This document shows positions 1 to 7,902 of a DNA stretch of 35,864 bases, piece by piece. The translations under genes and the position numbers were made by a program. The notes beneath the pieces are model-generated. The model was not told where the DNA came from and made no database searches. It saw only the letters and a program-made list of their open reading frames with translations. How positions within the stretch are numbered: position 1 is the first letter of the stretch; each line of letters opens with the position of its first letter. The DNA is from a bacterium. GTDB lineage: Bacteria; Ratteibacteria; UBA8468; B48-G9; DTJG01. The stretch lies in the NCBI GenBank assembly GCA_021800535.1, contig JAJYYV010000018.1:1-35864 (forward strand), read 5' to 3'.

Positions 1-1
1 T

Positions 2-265
2 TTTGCCCGACTTCAACAATTTATTACTTATAAAGCCCTTGAGAAAGGAATTTCCACTATTTTTGTTGACCCGAAAAATACCAGCCATATCTGTCCTTCT
101 TGTGGTCTTACTGGTTCTCGCATTAAGCATATATTCTCCTGTTCTTGTGGTTATCGTAATAATGCCGACTTTGTCGGTGCTTATAATATCTCCAAAAGAG
201 GTTTTGCTCTTTTGGACGGGCTGTCTTGTAAACCAGCCCTTAATCAACACGCTTTTTGTAGTTGA
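2..265 (+). CDS. tnpB: TnpB-like (IS200/IS605) protein, C-terminal fragment
   Basis: The 5' end lies outside the window. The frame starting at base 2 stays open to the TGA at 263-265 and encodes the C-terminal part of a TnpB/OrfB protein. Visible are the zinc ribbon (CPSCG, then CSCG about 15 residues later) and the last RuvC motif, with its aspartate in NADFVGAYNI. TnpB is the RNA-guided nuclease of IS200/IS605-type elements. Upstream parts, including any TnpA and the other RuvC motifs, cannot be seen. Whether the element is intact is unknown. The gene is convergent with bioD, only about 30 bases away. A longer open frame at 3-314 is out of phase and lacks family features. Identification rests on recognised motif spacing and is fairly secure. 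Confidence 0.8.
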   Translation, partial: FARLQQFITYKALEKGISTIFVDPKNTSHICPSCGLTGSRIKHIFSCSCGYRNNADFVGAYNISKRGFALLDGLSCKPALNQHAFCS

Positions 266-296
266 AAGCCTCACCCGTAAGGGCGGAGGTAGTTTA
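266..296 (+). mobile_element. IS200/IS605-type right end with hairpin
   Basis: Directly after the TnpB stop is an imperfect hairpin: CCTC at 269-272 pairs with GAGG at 286-289, and CCC at 274-276 pairs with GGG at 281-283, around a GTAA turn. It is followed by GTAGTTTAC. Subterminal hairpins of this type are what single-strand TnpA transposases recognise. In TnpB loci the 3' end of the gene plus this end form the guide (omega) RNA scaffold. The bioD stop codon (294-296, read leftward) falls in the last bases, so the exact element boundary is uncertain. Confidence 0.55.
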
Positions 297-980
297 CTTT
301 TTTATTCTGGATAATATATTTTTACCAATGGGAATAAATTTTTTATATAATAAATCTGTATTTTCTGTATGCGGCAATATTCCTAAAATTGTTTCTCCTG
401 TAATTTTTTTTATAATCAGCGGATTATTTTCAAGGATTTTATTATTACAATTTTTATCAACATTATTAAATATTATACCCAATATTTGAATTTTTCTTTT
501 TTTTAGCGCCTCAATAGATAAAAGTGTATGATTAATAGCTCCTAATTTATTATTAACAACAAGAATAACAGGAAGAGACAATTCTTTTGCTATATCTATT
601 ATAAACAAAGATTTTGATAAAGGGACAAGAATTCCTCCTGTTGATTCAATGATAATAATATCAAATATATTTTTAAGAGTCTGAAAACTTTTTTTTATTT
701 TATCTTTTTTTATTGTTTTTTTCTCCATGAAAGATGAAAGATGTGGAGAACAGGGAAATTTAAAATGGTATGGGCACATTAAAGAAGCATATCGTATAAT
801 ATCTTTTTTATTTGCTTCCATTATCTTAAGATGAGTATTTATATCAGATTCAATGCCTGTCTGGACCCATTTTTGTGTTATTGTATTATATCTGTTTTTT
901 AAGAAAAATTTTCCCAGTAATCCTGTTATAATTGTTTTTCCTGCCCCTGTATCTGTTCCTGCTATAAAAATTGCTTTCAT
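294..980 (-). CDS. bioD: ATP-dependent dethiobiotin synthetase
   Basis: BioD closes the ureido ring of 7,8-diaminopelargonic acid to dethiobiotin using ATP and CO2, the penultimate step of biotin synthesis. The 228-residue protein has the family P-loop GTDTGAGKT near residues 8-16, the KWVQTG substrate-lysine segment (KPVQTG in many homologues) and the ESTGGILVPL region that follows the second nucleotide-binding strand. Length is normal for BioD. It is the last gene of the leftward biotin operon: its ATG overlaps the bioC stop by four bases. Its stop codon touches the right end of the neighbouring insertion element, but the C-terminus looks normal. BioA is not in this window. Confidence 0.93.
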   Translation of the reverse strand: MKAIFIAGTDTGAGKTIITGLLGKFFLKNRYNTITQKWVQTGIESDINTHLKIMEANKKDIIRYASLMCPYHFKFPCSPHLSSFMEKKTIKKDKIKKSFQTLKNIFDIIIIESTGGILVPLSKSLFIIDIAKELSLPVILVVNNKLGAINHTLLSIEALKKRKIQILGIIFNNVDKNCNNKILENNPLIIKKITGETILGILPHTENTDLLYKKFIPIGKNILSRIKK

Positions 981-1750
981 TTTATTATTTTACAGAAAAA
1001 AACCTGGTATGTCGCCACTATTTCCCCAAAGGTATTATTATAAATCTTTCCAATATTATTCAAAATTTCTTTTGTCCAAAAAATATTTGTGTTTATATCT
1101 CCTCTTGTTCCTGTATATTTTATAGCTTGAAGTAAATCCGGGAAAAAGAGATATTTTACTTGGACAGATTCTTCTTTAATGTATACTTTATCAAAAATTG
1201 ATTTTAATATGGTGTATATTTCCTCTTTATTTTTAAAACCGGATGAATTTATTTGTAATTTTTTATCATATAAATAAAGAGAGGTCTGAAGTTCTTTAAA
1301 GGTTTCAGGCCCAAAAATAGAAAAAGTAAAAACACCCCTGTCTGTTAATAAATTTTTATATTTTTCAAAAAGACTTTTTATATCTTCTATCCATTGAAAA
1401 ACAGCATTTGAAGTTATAAGGTCAAACTGTTCTTTAAATTTTATTTTTTCTGCGTCTTTAATATAAAAATTTATTGAATTATCTTTAACACTTTTTTTAA
1501 TTTTGTTTTGGGCTATTTCAATCATTTCAGGTGATATATCAAATGCTGTTATTTGTGAAGATGGAAATCTTTTTTTTAGCAGTAGAGTATAATTGCCTGT
1601 TCCACAGCCAGGTTCAAGAATTTTCAGAAAATTTTTATCCTTATCAAGTATTCTAAGAAGTTTTACAGCACACTTGTTTTGAATGTAGCAGTAATAGTCG
1701 TAATACCCTGCATACTGCGAAAAATTTTTTACTATTTTCTGTTTATCCAT
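977..1750 (-). CDS. bioC: Malonyl-ACP O-methyltransferase BioC
   Basis: A 257-residue class I SAM-dependent methyltransferase. The SAM-binding glycine motif ILEPGCGTGNYTLLL lies near residues 43-57, followed by the acidic strand end FDISPEMIE and a SNAVFQWIEDI segment typical of BioC. BioC methylates the free carboxyl of malonyl-ACP so that the pimeloyl chain can be built by the fatty-acid machinery. Assignment as BioC rather than a generic methyltransferase relies on the N-terminal pattern (NFSQYAGYYDYYCYIQ) and its place between the esterase gene and bioD. It overlaps the esterase gene by eight bases and bioD by four, so it is translationally coupled on both sides. Confidence 0.88.
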   Translation of the reverse strand: MDKQKIVKNFSQYAGYYDYYCYIQNKCAVKLLRILDKDKNFLKILEPGCGTGNYTLLLKKRFPSSQITAFDISPEMIEIAQNKIKKSVKDNSINFYIKDAEKIKFKEQFDLITSNAVFQWIEDIKSLFEKYKNLLTDRGVFTFSIFGPETFKELQTSLYLYDKKLQINSSGFKNKEEIYTILKSIFDKVYIKEESVQVKYLFFPDLLQAIKYTGTRGDINTNIFWTKEILNNIGKIYNNTFGEIVATYQVFFCKIIK

Positions 1751-2432
1751 AAAAATATGAATTGTTTTCCTGGGAAAACACTAAATGGCCTGTATCTTTG
1801 ATAATTTTTATTTCTGCATTTTTTAAGGAATTCTTAATTTCTATAGCCTCATTTAATGGTGCTATTTTATCATTTTGCCCATGGATTAATACAATTTTTT
1901 TTATATGATTTATTTTTTCCGGCTGTATTTCTTTTTCTCCTAAATATAATAATGTTTTTACAAGAAATTGCAAACTAAAATCATTGGTATAATCCTTAAA
2001 AAGTTTTTTCCAGAACAAGTTCTGCTTTTGTTCTAAAATACACATGGAATAAAATTTCCCTAAAGATTCAGATTTATTTTTTTTAAAAGATTTTATTGTC
2101 TGCTCTATCTCATACTTTTTATACTTTTTTCTGATACCTACAAGAAAAATCTCAGGTATTATTCCGCAATATTCAGATACAAATTCACTTGCAATAAATC
2201 CTCCAAGAGAAAATCCAAGAATAGAAACTTCCTTAATATTATTATTCCCTAAATATTCTTTAAGGTTTTTCTGGAATTCCATAGGTGAAAAATTTAAAGG
2301 AAAGAGATAGTTATAGGGAATATCCAGAAAATAAAAAATTCTATAATCTGTTGCCCAGCCTGGAATTAATACAAGTGTTTTATTGTATTTTCTATCAACA
2401 AATTTAAATTTTGATGTACTTTGATATATCAT
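1743..2432 (-). CDS. Alpha/beta-hydrolase, probable pimeloyl-ACP methyl ester esterase (BioH-like)
   Basis: A 229-residue alpha/beta-hydrolase. The nucleophile elbow is GFSLGG (Ser about 75), the likely catalytic Asp is in HGQNDKIAP and the His in DTGHLVF near the C-terminus. VLIPGWATDYRIF near the N-terminus is the oxyanion-hole region. Because the gene sits between bioF and bioC, the inferred role is demethylation of pimeloyl-ACP methyl ester, ending the BioC-started route. Several unrelated esterases (BioH, BioG, BioK, BioJ, BioV) do this job, so I give no firm symbol; the GWAxD start and short length resemble BioG/BioH-type enzymes. ATG at 2432 is chosen; a GTG codon lies immediately before it. 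The gene start overlaps the bioF end by about 29 bases. Confidence 0.78.
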   Translation of the reverse strand: MIYQSTSKFKFVDRKYNKTLVLIPGWATDYRIFYFLDIPYNYLFPLNFSPMEFQKNLKEYLGNNNIKEVSILGFSLGGFIASEFVSEYCGIIPEIFLVGIRKKYKKYEIEQTIKSFKKNKSESLGKFYSMCILEQKQNLFWKKLFKDYTNDFSLQFLVKTLLYLGEKEIQPEKINHIKKIVLIHGQNDKIAPLNEAIEIKNSLKNAEIKIIKDTGHLVFSQENNSYFYG

Positions 2433-3558
2433 CACAGAGTTTTTTCAATATTGTTTTATTATGATAATAATTTAAAGAAAACCTTAGCCGTTCCTGTCCC
2501 TTTGGTACAGTAGGATGCCTTATGGGAAAAACCCAATAGCCTTTTTTCTGCAGTTTTTTACTAATTTCCATTGCTTTTTTATTATCGGATATTATCAACG
2601 GAACTATCTGGGTACAGCCTTTTATATTAAATCCTTTTTGTTTCATAATATTTCTAAAATATTCTGCATTTTCCAGAAGGATTTTTCTTCTATAGGGTTC
2701 TTTTTTAATAATTTGTAAAGCCTTGATATTTGCTGATATTATGCTGGCAGGTAGTGAAGTGGAATATATAAAACCTCTGCAGGTATTTATAAGATATTGT
2801 TTCATTTCCTCTGAGCATGCAATATAAGCGCCAAAACCACCAGGAGCTTTGCTAAATGTCCCCATTATAATATCTATATATTCTGTAAGATTTTCTTTTT
2901 CCACTATTCCTGCTCCATTTTTCCCGAAAATTCCTGTTGCATGTGCCTCATCCACCATTATTATTAGGTTATATTTATTTTTTAATTCCACAATTTCTTT
3001 TAAAGGACATATATCCCCATCCATACTAAACACTGTTTCTGTAATAATAAGAGCCTTTTTAAATTTATTCCTTTCTTTTTCCAGCAACATTTTCAGATGC
3101 TCTATGTCATTGTGTAAAAATCTATAGATTTTCCCGGAAGAAATTTTTATTCCATCAATAATACTTGCATGCGCAAATTTATCACAAAATACAACATCCT
3201 GTTTTTCTGCAATAGCATTTATAACACTTACATTGGCCTGGTATCCGGAATTGAAAACAAGTGCAGCCTCTTTATTTTTAAAATCTGCTGTTTGTTCTTC
3301 CAGGCAATGATGAATTAATAAATCGCCGCTTAAAAGTCTTGAAGCTGAGCTTGAAGTTCCAAATTGTTTTATTGCTTCTATAGAAGCCTTTTTTATTTCA
3401 GGATGGTTTGAAAGGCCCAAATAATCATTGGATGAAAAATCCAGATATTTTTTATTGCCAATATATATATAGCCGTTTTTTCTTTTGGAGATAGCATGTA
3501 ATTTCCTTAAATTTCCTGATTCTTCTCTTTCCTGTAAAAAATTTTTTATCCATTCCAT
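2404..3558 (-). CDS. bioF: 8-amino-7-oxononanoate synthase
   Basis: BioF condenses pimeloyl-ACP (or -CoA) with L-alanine, using PLP, to give 8-amino-7-oxononanoate. The 384-residue protein is the usual size. Clear motifs: DFSSNDYLGLSNHP near the N-terminus, TSSSASRLLSG, the PLP-stacking histidine segment FAHASIIDG, the PLP-aspartate segment DEAHATGIFG and the Schiff-base lysine (about residue 237) in GTFSKAPGG. Many BioF proteins read TLSKA at this lysine; the F is a conservative variation. The start overlaps the bioB end by 13 bases. 2-Amino-3-ketobutyrate CoA ligase is a close relative, but the operon settles the assignment. Confidence 0.94.
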   Translation of the reverse strand: MEWIKNFLQEREESGNLRKLHAISKRKNGYIYIGNKKYLDFSSNDYLGLSNHPEIKKASIEAIKQFGTSSSASRLLSGDLLIHHCLEEQTADFKNKEAALVFNSGYQANVSVINAIAEKQDVVFCDKFAHASIIDGIKISSGKIYRFLHNDIEHLKMLLEKERNKFKKALIITETVFSMDGDICPLKEIVELKNKYNLIIMVDEAHATGIFGKNGAGIVEKENLTEYIDIIMGTFSKAPGGFGAYIACSEEMKQYLINTCRGFIYSTSLPASIISANIKALQIIKKEPYRRKILLENAEYFRNIMKQKGFNIKGCTQIVPLIISDNKKAMEISKKLQKKGYWVFPIRHPTVPKGQERLRFSLNYYHNKTILKKLCDDISKYIKI

Positions 3559-4463
3559 AATTTTTTTATTTCATTTATAAGTAAGTGGTCTTCTTCTATA
3601 CTTCTGCCTTTTATTGTAAGGTATCCACCTATTAACATGCCATTGGCCCCTGACATAAAAGCCAGTGCCTGAAAATCCTTTAACACTGTTTCTCTTCCAG
3701 CAGCAATTTTTATTGATTTATCTTTTAGAATTATTCTGAACATACATATTATTCTTATAGCATCATAACAGGAAATAGGGGAAAGATTTTGAAAGGGGGT
3801 TCCTTTTATTGGAACAAGAAGATTAATGGGAACAGAATCAATATCCATTTTTTGTAATATCAAAGCCATATCTATCCTATCCTGCCAGGTTTCTCCCATT
3901 CCCATAATTCCCCCACTGCATACCTCTATTCCTATCTCCTTAACATTTTCAATTGTTTTTAATCTTTCCTCAAAGGTATGTGTTGAAACAATATTTTTGT
4001 AGTATTGTGGAGATGTTTCAATATTATGGTGATATCGTGAAAGTCCGGCATCTTTTAGCAATTTTAAGTGATGTTTTTCAATACTGCCTAATGAAGCGCA
4101 TACTGAAATACCTATCTTATTTTTTATTTCATTTATTGTTTTTGCAATACTATCTATCTCTTCAGGTTTTAATTTCCTTCCGCTTGTTACAATTCCAAAT
4201 CTTTCTGCTCCTGTTTTTTTTGCTGTTATTGCAGATTGAATAATTTTTTCATTCTCTAAAAGCTGATGGGAATCAATACCTGTATTATATTTGGAAGACT
4301 GGGCGCAAAATTTGCAGTCTTCAGTGCATAAACCGGATTTTGCATTTACTATACTGCACAAATCCATTTTTCCGCCTATAAATTTTTTTCTTATTTTATT
4401 TGACTGGGGAATAAGTTTATCCAGTGGCTCATTTACAAAATAATTCAAATTAAATTTTTCCAT
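3546..4463 (-). CDS. bioB: Biotin synthase (radical SAM)
   Basis: BioB inserts sulfur into dethiobiotin. The protein is 305 residues from ATG 4463. It shows the radical-SAM cysteine triad C46, C50 and C53 in GLCTEDCKFCAQS, the NIETSPQYY region, GGIMGMGET and AAGRETVLKDFQ, all diagnostic of BioB. An in-frame TTG at 4517 would add 18 unlike residues and would cover the probable promoter, so ATG 4463 is preferred. No strong ribosome-binding site precedes it. It is the first gene of the leftward bio operon and diverges from mraZ. It overlaps bioF by 13 bases. Confidence 0.95.
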   Translation of the reverse strand: MEKFNLNYFVNEPLDKLIPQSNKIRKKFIGGKMDLCSIVNAKSGLCTEDCKFCAQSSKYNTGIDSHQLLENEKIIQSAITAKKTGAERFGIVTSGRKLKPEEIDSIAKTINEIKNKIGISVCASLGSIEKHHLKLLKDAGLSRYHHNIETSPQYYKNIVSTHTFEERLKTIENVKEIGIEVCSGGIMGMGETWQDRIDMALILQKMDIDSVPINLLVPIKGTPFQNLSPISCYDAIRIICMFRIILKDKSIKIAAGRETVLKDFQALAFMSGANGMLIGGYLTIKGRSIEEDHLLINEIKKLWNG

Positions 4464-4487
4464 AACACTAATTATAATATTTATCCC

Positions 4488-4517
4488 AATATATAGAAAA
4501 TTAAAAAAATTTGACAA
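4488..4517 (-). promoter_or_regulatory. Probable promoter of the biotin operon
   Basis: Read leftward, TTGTCA (4512-4517) is followed after 18 bases by TATATT (4488-4493). Transcription would begin about 20 bases before the bioB ATG. The -35 box lies on the same bases as the -35 box of the divergent mraZ promoter, so the two RNA polymerases would compete. No clear BirA-type operator was found. Confidence 0.4.
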
Positions 4518-4540
4518 GATTAAAATATGGTTTTTAATAT
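4511..4540 (+). promoter_or_regulatory. Probable promoter of the mraZ-dcw operon
   Basis: A perfect TTGACA at 4511-4516 is followed after 18 bases by TAATAT at 4535-4540. The start point would be near 4547, giving a leader of under 20 bases before the mraZ ATG. The -35 is convincing and the -10 is moderate. Confidence 0.5.
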
Positions 4541-4545
4541 AAATG

Positions 4546-4580
4546 TGGTATAAAATGGGAGAAAATGGTGTTTATTGGAG
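4546..4580 (+). promoter_or_regulatory. Candidate MraZ operator: four TGG boxes at 10-bp spacing
   Basis: TGGTA (4546), TGGGA (4556), TGGTG (4566) and TGGAG (4576) occur at exactly 10-bp steps with A/T-rich five-base spacers. The known E. coli MraZ target is a set of TGGGN direct repeats with five-base spacers at its own promoter. The array covers the predicted transcription start, the GGGAG ribosome-binding site and the first mraZ codons, which suits autorepression. Two of the boxes overlap coding or Shine-Dalgarno sequence, so part of the match may be chance. Confidence 0.45.
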
Positions 4581-5005
4581 AATATAGCGGCAGAATAGAT
4601 GATAAGGGAAGGGTTGTAATACCTGCAAAACTGAGAAAGATACTTCTTGAATCTCAGGTTTATTCTGTATATATAACAAGGGGGCTTGAAAATTCTATTT
4701 TTGTATTTCCTGAAAAAGATTGGAATATTCAAACAGAAAAACTTAAATCTTTGCCATTTACTAAAGGAGACCCAAGGGCTTTTACAAGACTTTTTTTCTC
4801 AGGGGCATTCAATTCAAAGGTAGACAGACAGGGAAGAATTTCTTTACCACAATCTCTTGTTGCTTATTCACATCTTAAAGAGAATTTTGTTATTCTCGGA
4901 GTTGGCGATAGATTGGAGATATGGGCAGAAGAAATCTGGGAAGAATATTCAAAGCAGGCACTTGGTTCTTATGTAAAGATTGCAGAAACACTTTTACAAA
5001 TTTGA
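4565..5005 (+). CDS. mraZ: Transcriptional regulator MraZ
   Basis: MraZ is a ring-forming DNA-binding protein that regulates the division and cell wall (dcw) cluster. The 146-residue protein contains two SpoVT/AbrB-like half-domains: FIGEYSGRIDDKGRVVIPAK near the N-terminus and the matching FNSKVDRQGRISLPQ near residue 80. Length is typical. The start is fixed by the family N-terminus (MFxGEY) and a GGGAG ribosome-binding site 4-8 bases upstream. It is first in the dcw operon and its TGA overlaps the probable TTG start of rsmH. Confidence 0.95.
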   Translation: MVFIGEYSGRIDDKGRVVIPAKLRKILLESQVYSVYITRGLENSIFVFPEKDWNIQTEKLKSLPFTKGDPRAFTRLFFSGAFNSKVDRQGRISLPQSLVAYSHLKENFVILGVGDRLEIWAEEIWEEYSKQALGSYVKIAETLLQI

Positions 5006-5874
5006 AACAACATATATCTGTATTAGAAGATGAAGTTATTAGATATTTAAGTCCGCAGCCGGGAAAAGTTTATGTTGATGCTACATGTGGAAGCGGAGGA
5101 CATGCAAAGAGAATCCTGGAAGAAACAGGCGGCAGATGTTTTCTTATAGGAATAGATAAAGATAAAAATGCTATAAAAAGGGCTGAAGAAAATTTAAGGA
5201 AATTTTCCGGGTCATTTACTATTATAGAAGGCGGTTTTGAAGAAATAGATTCTATTATAAAAATGACAAAAACAGAAACAGTGGACGGAATACTTTTTGA
5301 TTTGGGATTTTCTACTGAGCAGATTTCAGAAAAAGAAAGAGGTTTTAGCTTTTTATTGGAAGGACCTCTTGATATGAGATACAGCAAGAAAACTTATTTA
5401 ACAGCAGAAAAAATCATTAACCACTATTCCATGCAGGAATTAGCAGGAATTTTTAAGGAATATGGCGAGCTCAAAAATCCTTATAATATTGTAAAAAAAA
5501 TAATTGAAAAAAGAAAAAAAAGTCCTTTTAAAACAACAACAGAATTTGCAGATTTTATCTCTCATTTTTATAGGTCTCCTAAAAAGAAAATCCATCCTGC
5601 CACACTTTTTTTCCAGAGTTTAAGAATAGCAGTGAACAATGAAATTGAAAATCTAAAAACAGGACTTCAGAAGGGATGGGAAATACTAAATAAAAATGGG
5701 AGGATGATTGTCCTTTCTTTTCATTCATTAGAAGACAGGGTTGTGAAGAATTTTTTTAGAAGCCGGGAAAATATAAATATTTTAACAAAAAAACCTGTAA
5801 TTGCCCAGGACCTGGAAATTTTTATAAATCCTTTGTCACGGAGTGCAAAAATGAGAGCTGGAGAAAAAAAATGA
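5002..5874 (+). CDS. rsmH: 16S rRNA (cytosine-1402-N4)-methyltransferase
   Basis: RsmH (MraW) N4-methylates C1402 of 16S rRNA in the ribosomal P site. Family motifs are DATCGSGGHAKRIL, GILFDLGFSTEQI with GFSF and GPLDMRYS, HPATLFFQSLRIAVN, LSFHSLEDRVVKNFF and the C-terminal PLSRSAKMRAGEKK. Homologues begin at a segment like HISVLEDEVI, so translation probably starts at TTG 5002, whose last bases form the mraZ stop (TTGA), giving a 290-residue protein. An ATG at 4921 with a fair GGAG upstream would add 27 residues that merely read mraZ in another frame. The stop overlaps the next start as ATGA. Confidence 0.93.
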   Translation: MKQHISVLEDEVIRYLSPQPGKVYVDATCGSGGHAKRILEETGGRCFLIGIDKDKNAIKRAEENLRKFSGSFTIIEGGFEEIDSIIKMTKTETVDGILFDLGFSTEQISEKERGFSFLLEGPLDMRYSKKTYLTAEKIINHYSMQELAGIFKEYGELKNPYNIVKKIIEKRKKSPFKTTTEFADFISHFYRSPKKKIHPATLFFQSLRIAVNNEIENLKTGLQKGWEILNKNGRMIVLSFHSLEDRVVKNFFRSRENINILTKKPVIAQDLEIFINPLSRSAKMRAGEKK

Positions 5875-6200
5875 AAAAAAATGGCAGACTTGTTCCAAAC
5901 TGGATTCCCAACACTATTATTATTTCATTTTTTCTTCTGATACATGTATTTTTTTCTGCCAAAATTATTGCTCTTAATTATAGACTTTCCAATGTTTCAA
6001 ATAAGTACGATACACTCAAAGGATTAAACCAGTATTATCATGTAAAATTTTTGGAAGAAACTTCTGAAGCCAGCATAATGAAAAAAATAAAACAAATGCA
6101 TTTATCTCTTAAAACGCCAAGCGATTGGAAAATAAAAACAATAGAACTAACAAACTATAAAAATAAATCAAATGGAAAAGCAGAAGCATCTACCAGATGA
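5871..6200 (+). CDS. Small bitopic membrane protein, FtsL-like
   Basis: A 109-residue protein with a short basic cytoplasmic start, one hydrophobic segment (about residues 13-35) and a predicted extracytoplasmic helical part. FtsL proteins are poorly conserved in sequence but share this layout and sit between rsmH and ftsI in dcw clusters; they join FtsB and FtsQ in activating septal peptidoglycan synthesis. The call rests on position and topology rather than sequence motifs. It overlaps rsmH by four bases and ftsI by 29 bases. Confidence 0.65.
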   Translation: MKKNGRLVPNWIPNTIIISFFLLIHVFFSAKIIALNYRLSNVSNKYDTLKGLNQYYHVKFLEETSEASIMKKIKQMHLSLKTPSDWKIKTIELTNYKNKSNGKAEASTR

Positions 6201-7902
6201 AATTTTTTCTGACCGGATTAAAATTCTTAAGATACTTTTTTTTATTTTTCTTGGTATAATTTTGGGGAAGCTTGTATATCTACAGGCTTTTAAATATTCT
6301 TATTACCGTTCAAAGGCAAATAATATTCATTTTATTGAAAGAACTATTCCGGCATACAGAGGAACTATTTATAGTAGAAATGGGCATATTTTGGCAATTG
6401 ATATTCCTGCTAAAACCCTTTATATTTATACAACAAATGTAAACAATAAGCAAAAGGAAATAAAAATAATTTCACAAATATTACATATTCCTGAAAATAT
6501 CCTGACAGACAAATTTAAAGAAATATATCCTCTTATTGCAAGAAATATACCTATAAATGAATATGATGCTCTTAAATCAGAAAATCTACAGGGACTCAAC
6601 TGGGAAAATAGCTATTTAAGGTTTTATCCAAAAGGGAAATTCGCTTCTAATGTCATTGGTTTTGTCAATACAGGCGGGGATGGATTAGGCGGAGTTGAAT
6701 ATTCATATAATAATATTCTTGCAGGTAGAAAAGGCAGGTATGCTATGGCTAAAACAGGAAAGGGCCGTTATTTACCAGGTTTTGATAGAATAATAGTAAA
6801 ACCTCAAAAAGGCGCTAATATTTATTTGACTATTAATAGTCATATTCAGGGGATAGTAGAGGATGAAATAGGGAAACTTTATAAAAAATTTAAACCTTCC
6901 TATGTAAGTGTTATTGTCATGAACCCTAAAACAGGCGCAATATTAGCCCTTGCCAATAAACCTGATTTTAATCCAAATGACCCCTGGAATTATTCTTTAC
7001 AGGACAGAAAAGATTTTGCCATTGAAGATGATTATGAACCAGGTTCTATGTTTAAAATTGTTACTATCTCAGGTGTCATTCAGAAAAAAAAGGTAACGCC
7101 TGATGAAAAAATCTTTTGCCACAATGGTGTATGGCTTGTCAGGGGACATCTTCTTCATGATGCTGACCCAATGGGTACATTAACTGTTACACAGGTTATA
7201 GCGCAATCAAGTAATATTGGCACTGTGCAGCTTGCAATGAAACTTGGAAGGGATACTTTATACAGATATATAAGAAAATTTGGGTTTGGAGAACCTACAG
7301 GTTTAGACCTGCCTGGAGAAGCAAGTGGAATATTAAAACCTTTAAATCTGTGGACACCGTTTACTATAACTTCTGTACCTTATGGCCAGGGAGTTGGAGT
7401 AACAAGTATTCAGATGCTCAGAGCAATGGCAGTGCTTGCCAATGGCGGGTATCTGGTGAGACCTTATGTGGTAAGAAAAATTGTTTTTCCAGATGGAAAA
7501 ATAAAAAGAATTCAGCCTAGAAAATCCGGTCCTATAATTTCTGAAAGGACAGTGCATGTTGTAGATAAAATATTAAATAATGTAGTAAGTAATCATGGAA
7601 CCGGAGCTTTTGCCCAGATTGCCGGATATAGGATATGTGGTAAAACAGGCACTTCACAGATATATGAAAATGGTCGTTATTCCAATTCACATTTTGTTGC
7701 ATCTTTTATAGGATTTCTTCCTATGGCAGACCCCAAGGTTGTAATAATTGTCAGTGCTTATGACCCTAAAGGTGGTTTATATTATGGGGGTTCTGTATCA
7801 GCTCCCACCTGGAGGGCAATAGCATGGAGGATTATGCAGTATTATAATATTTCCCCTAAAAATATGAATAATCAGATTGCTTTTTCTTATCATAAACCAT
7901 GA
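6172..7902 (+). CDS. ftsI: Class B penicillin-binding protein, septal transpeptidase FtsI
   Basis: A 576-residue class B PBP that crosslinks peptidoglycan, presumably at the septum. It has one N-terminal membrane anchor (about residues 14-35), a dimerisation domain starting at ERTIPAYRGTIYSRNG, and a transpeptidase domain with all three active-site motifs: S292-M-F-K, S346-S-N and K491-T-G-T. There is no PASTA tail, as in FtsI rather than clostridial SpoVD or PBP2x-like proteins. Position after ftsL and before murE supports FtsI over the elongation enzyme PBP2. Its stop overlaps the murE start as ATGA. Confidence 0.92.
   Translation: MEKQKHLPDEIFSDRIKILKILFFIFLGIILGKLVYLQAFKYSYYRSKANNIHFIERTIPAYRGTIYSRNGHILAIDIPAKTLYIYTTNVNNKQKEIKIISQILHIPENILTDKFKEIYPLIARNIPINEYDALKSENLQGLNWENSYLRFYPKGKFASNVIGFVNTGGDGLGGVEYSYNNILAGRKGRYAMAKTGKGRYLPGFDRIIVKPQKGANIYLTINSHIQGIVEDEIGKLYKKFKPSYVSVIVMNPKTGAILALANKPDFNPNDPWNYSLQDRKDFAIEDDYEPGSMFKIVTISGVIQKKKVTPDEKIFCHNGVWLVRGHLLHDADPMGTLTVTQVIAQSSNIGTVQLAMKLGRDTLYRYIRKFGFGEPTGLDLPGEASGILKPLNLWTPFTITSVPYGQGVGVTSIQMLRAMAVLANGGYLVRPYVVRKIVFPDGKIKRIQPRKSGPIISERTVHVVDKILNNVVSNHGTGAFAQIAGYRICGKTGTSQIYENGRYSNSHFVASFIGFLPMADPKVVIIVSAYDPKGGLYYGGSVSAPTWRAIAWRIMQYYNISPKNMNNQIAFSYHKP

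Noticed and set aside
3-314. 103-codon open frame at the left edge
   Set aside because: Out of phase with the clear TnpB zinc-ribbon/RuvC frame over the same bases and hydrophobic by chance.
4921-5001. ATG 4921 as the rsmH start
   Set aside because: The 27 extra residues are mraZ sequence in another frame and do not match RsmH N-termini, although the ATG has a fair ribosome-binding site.
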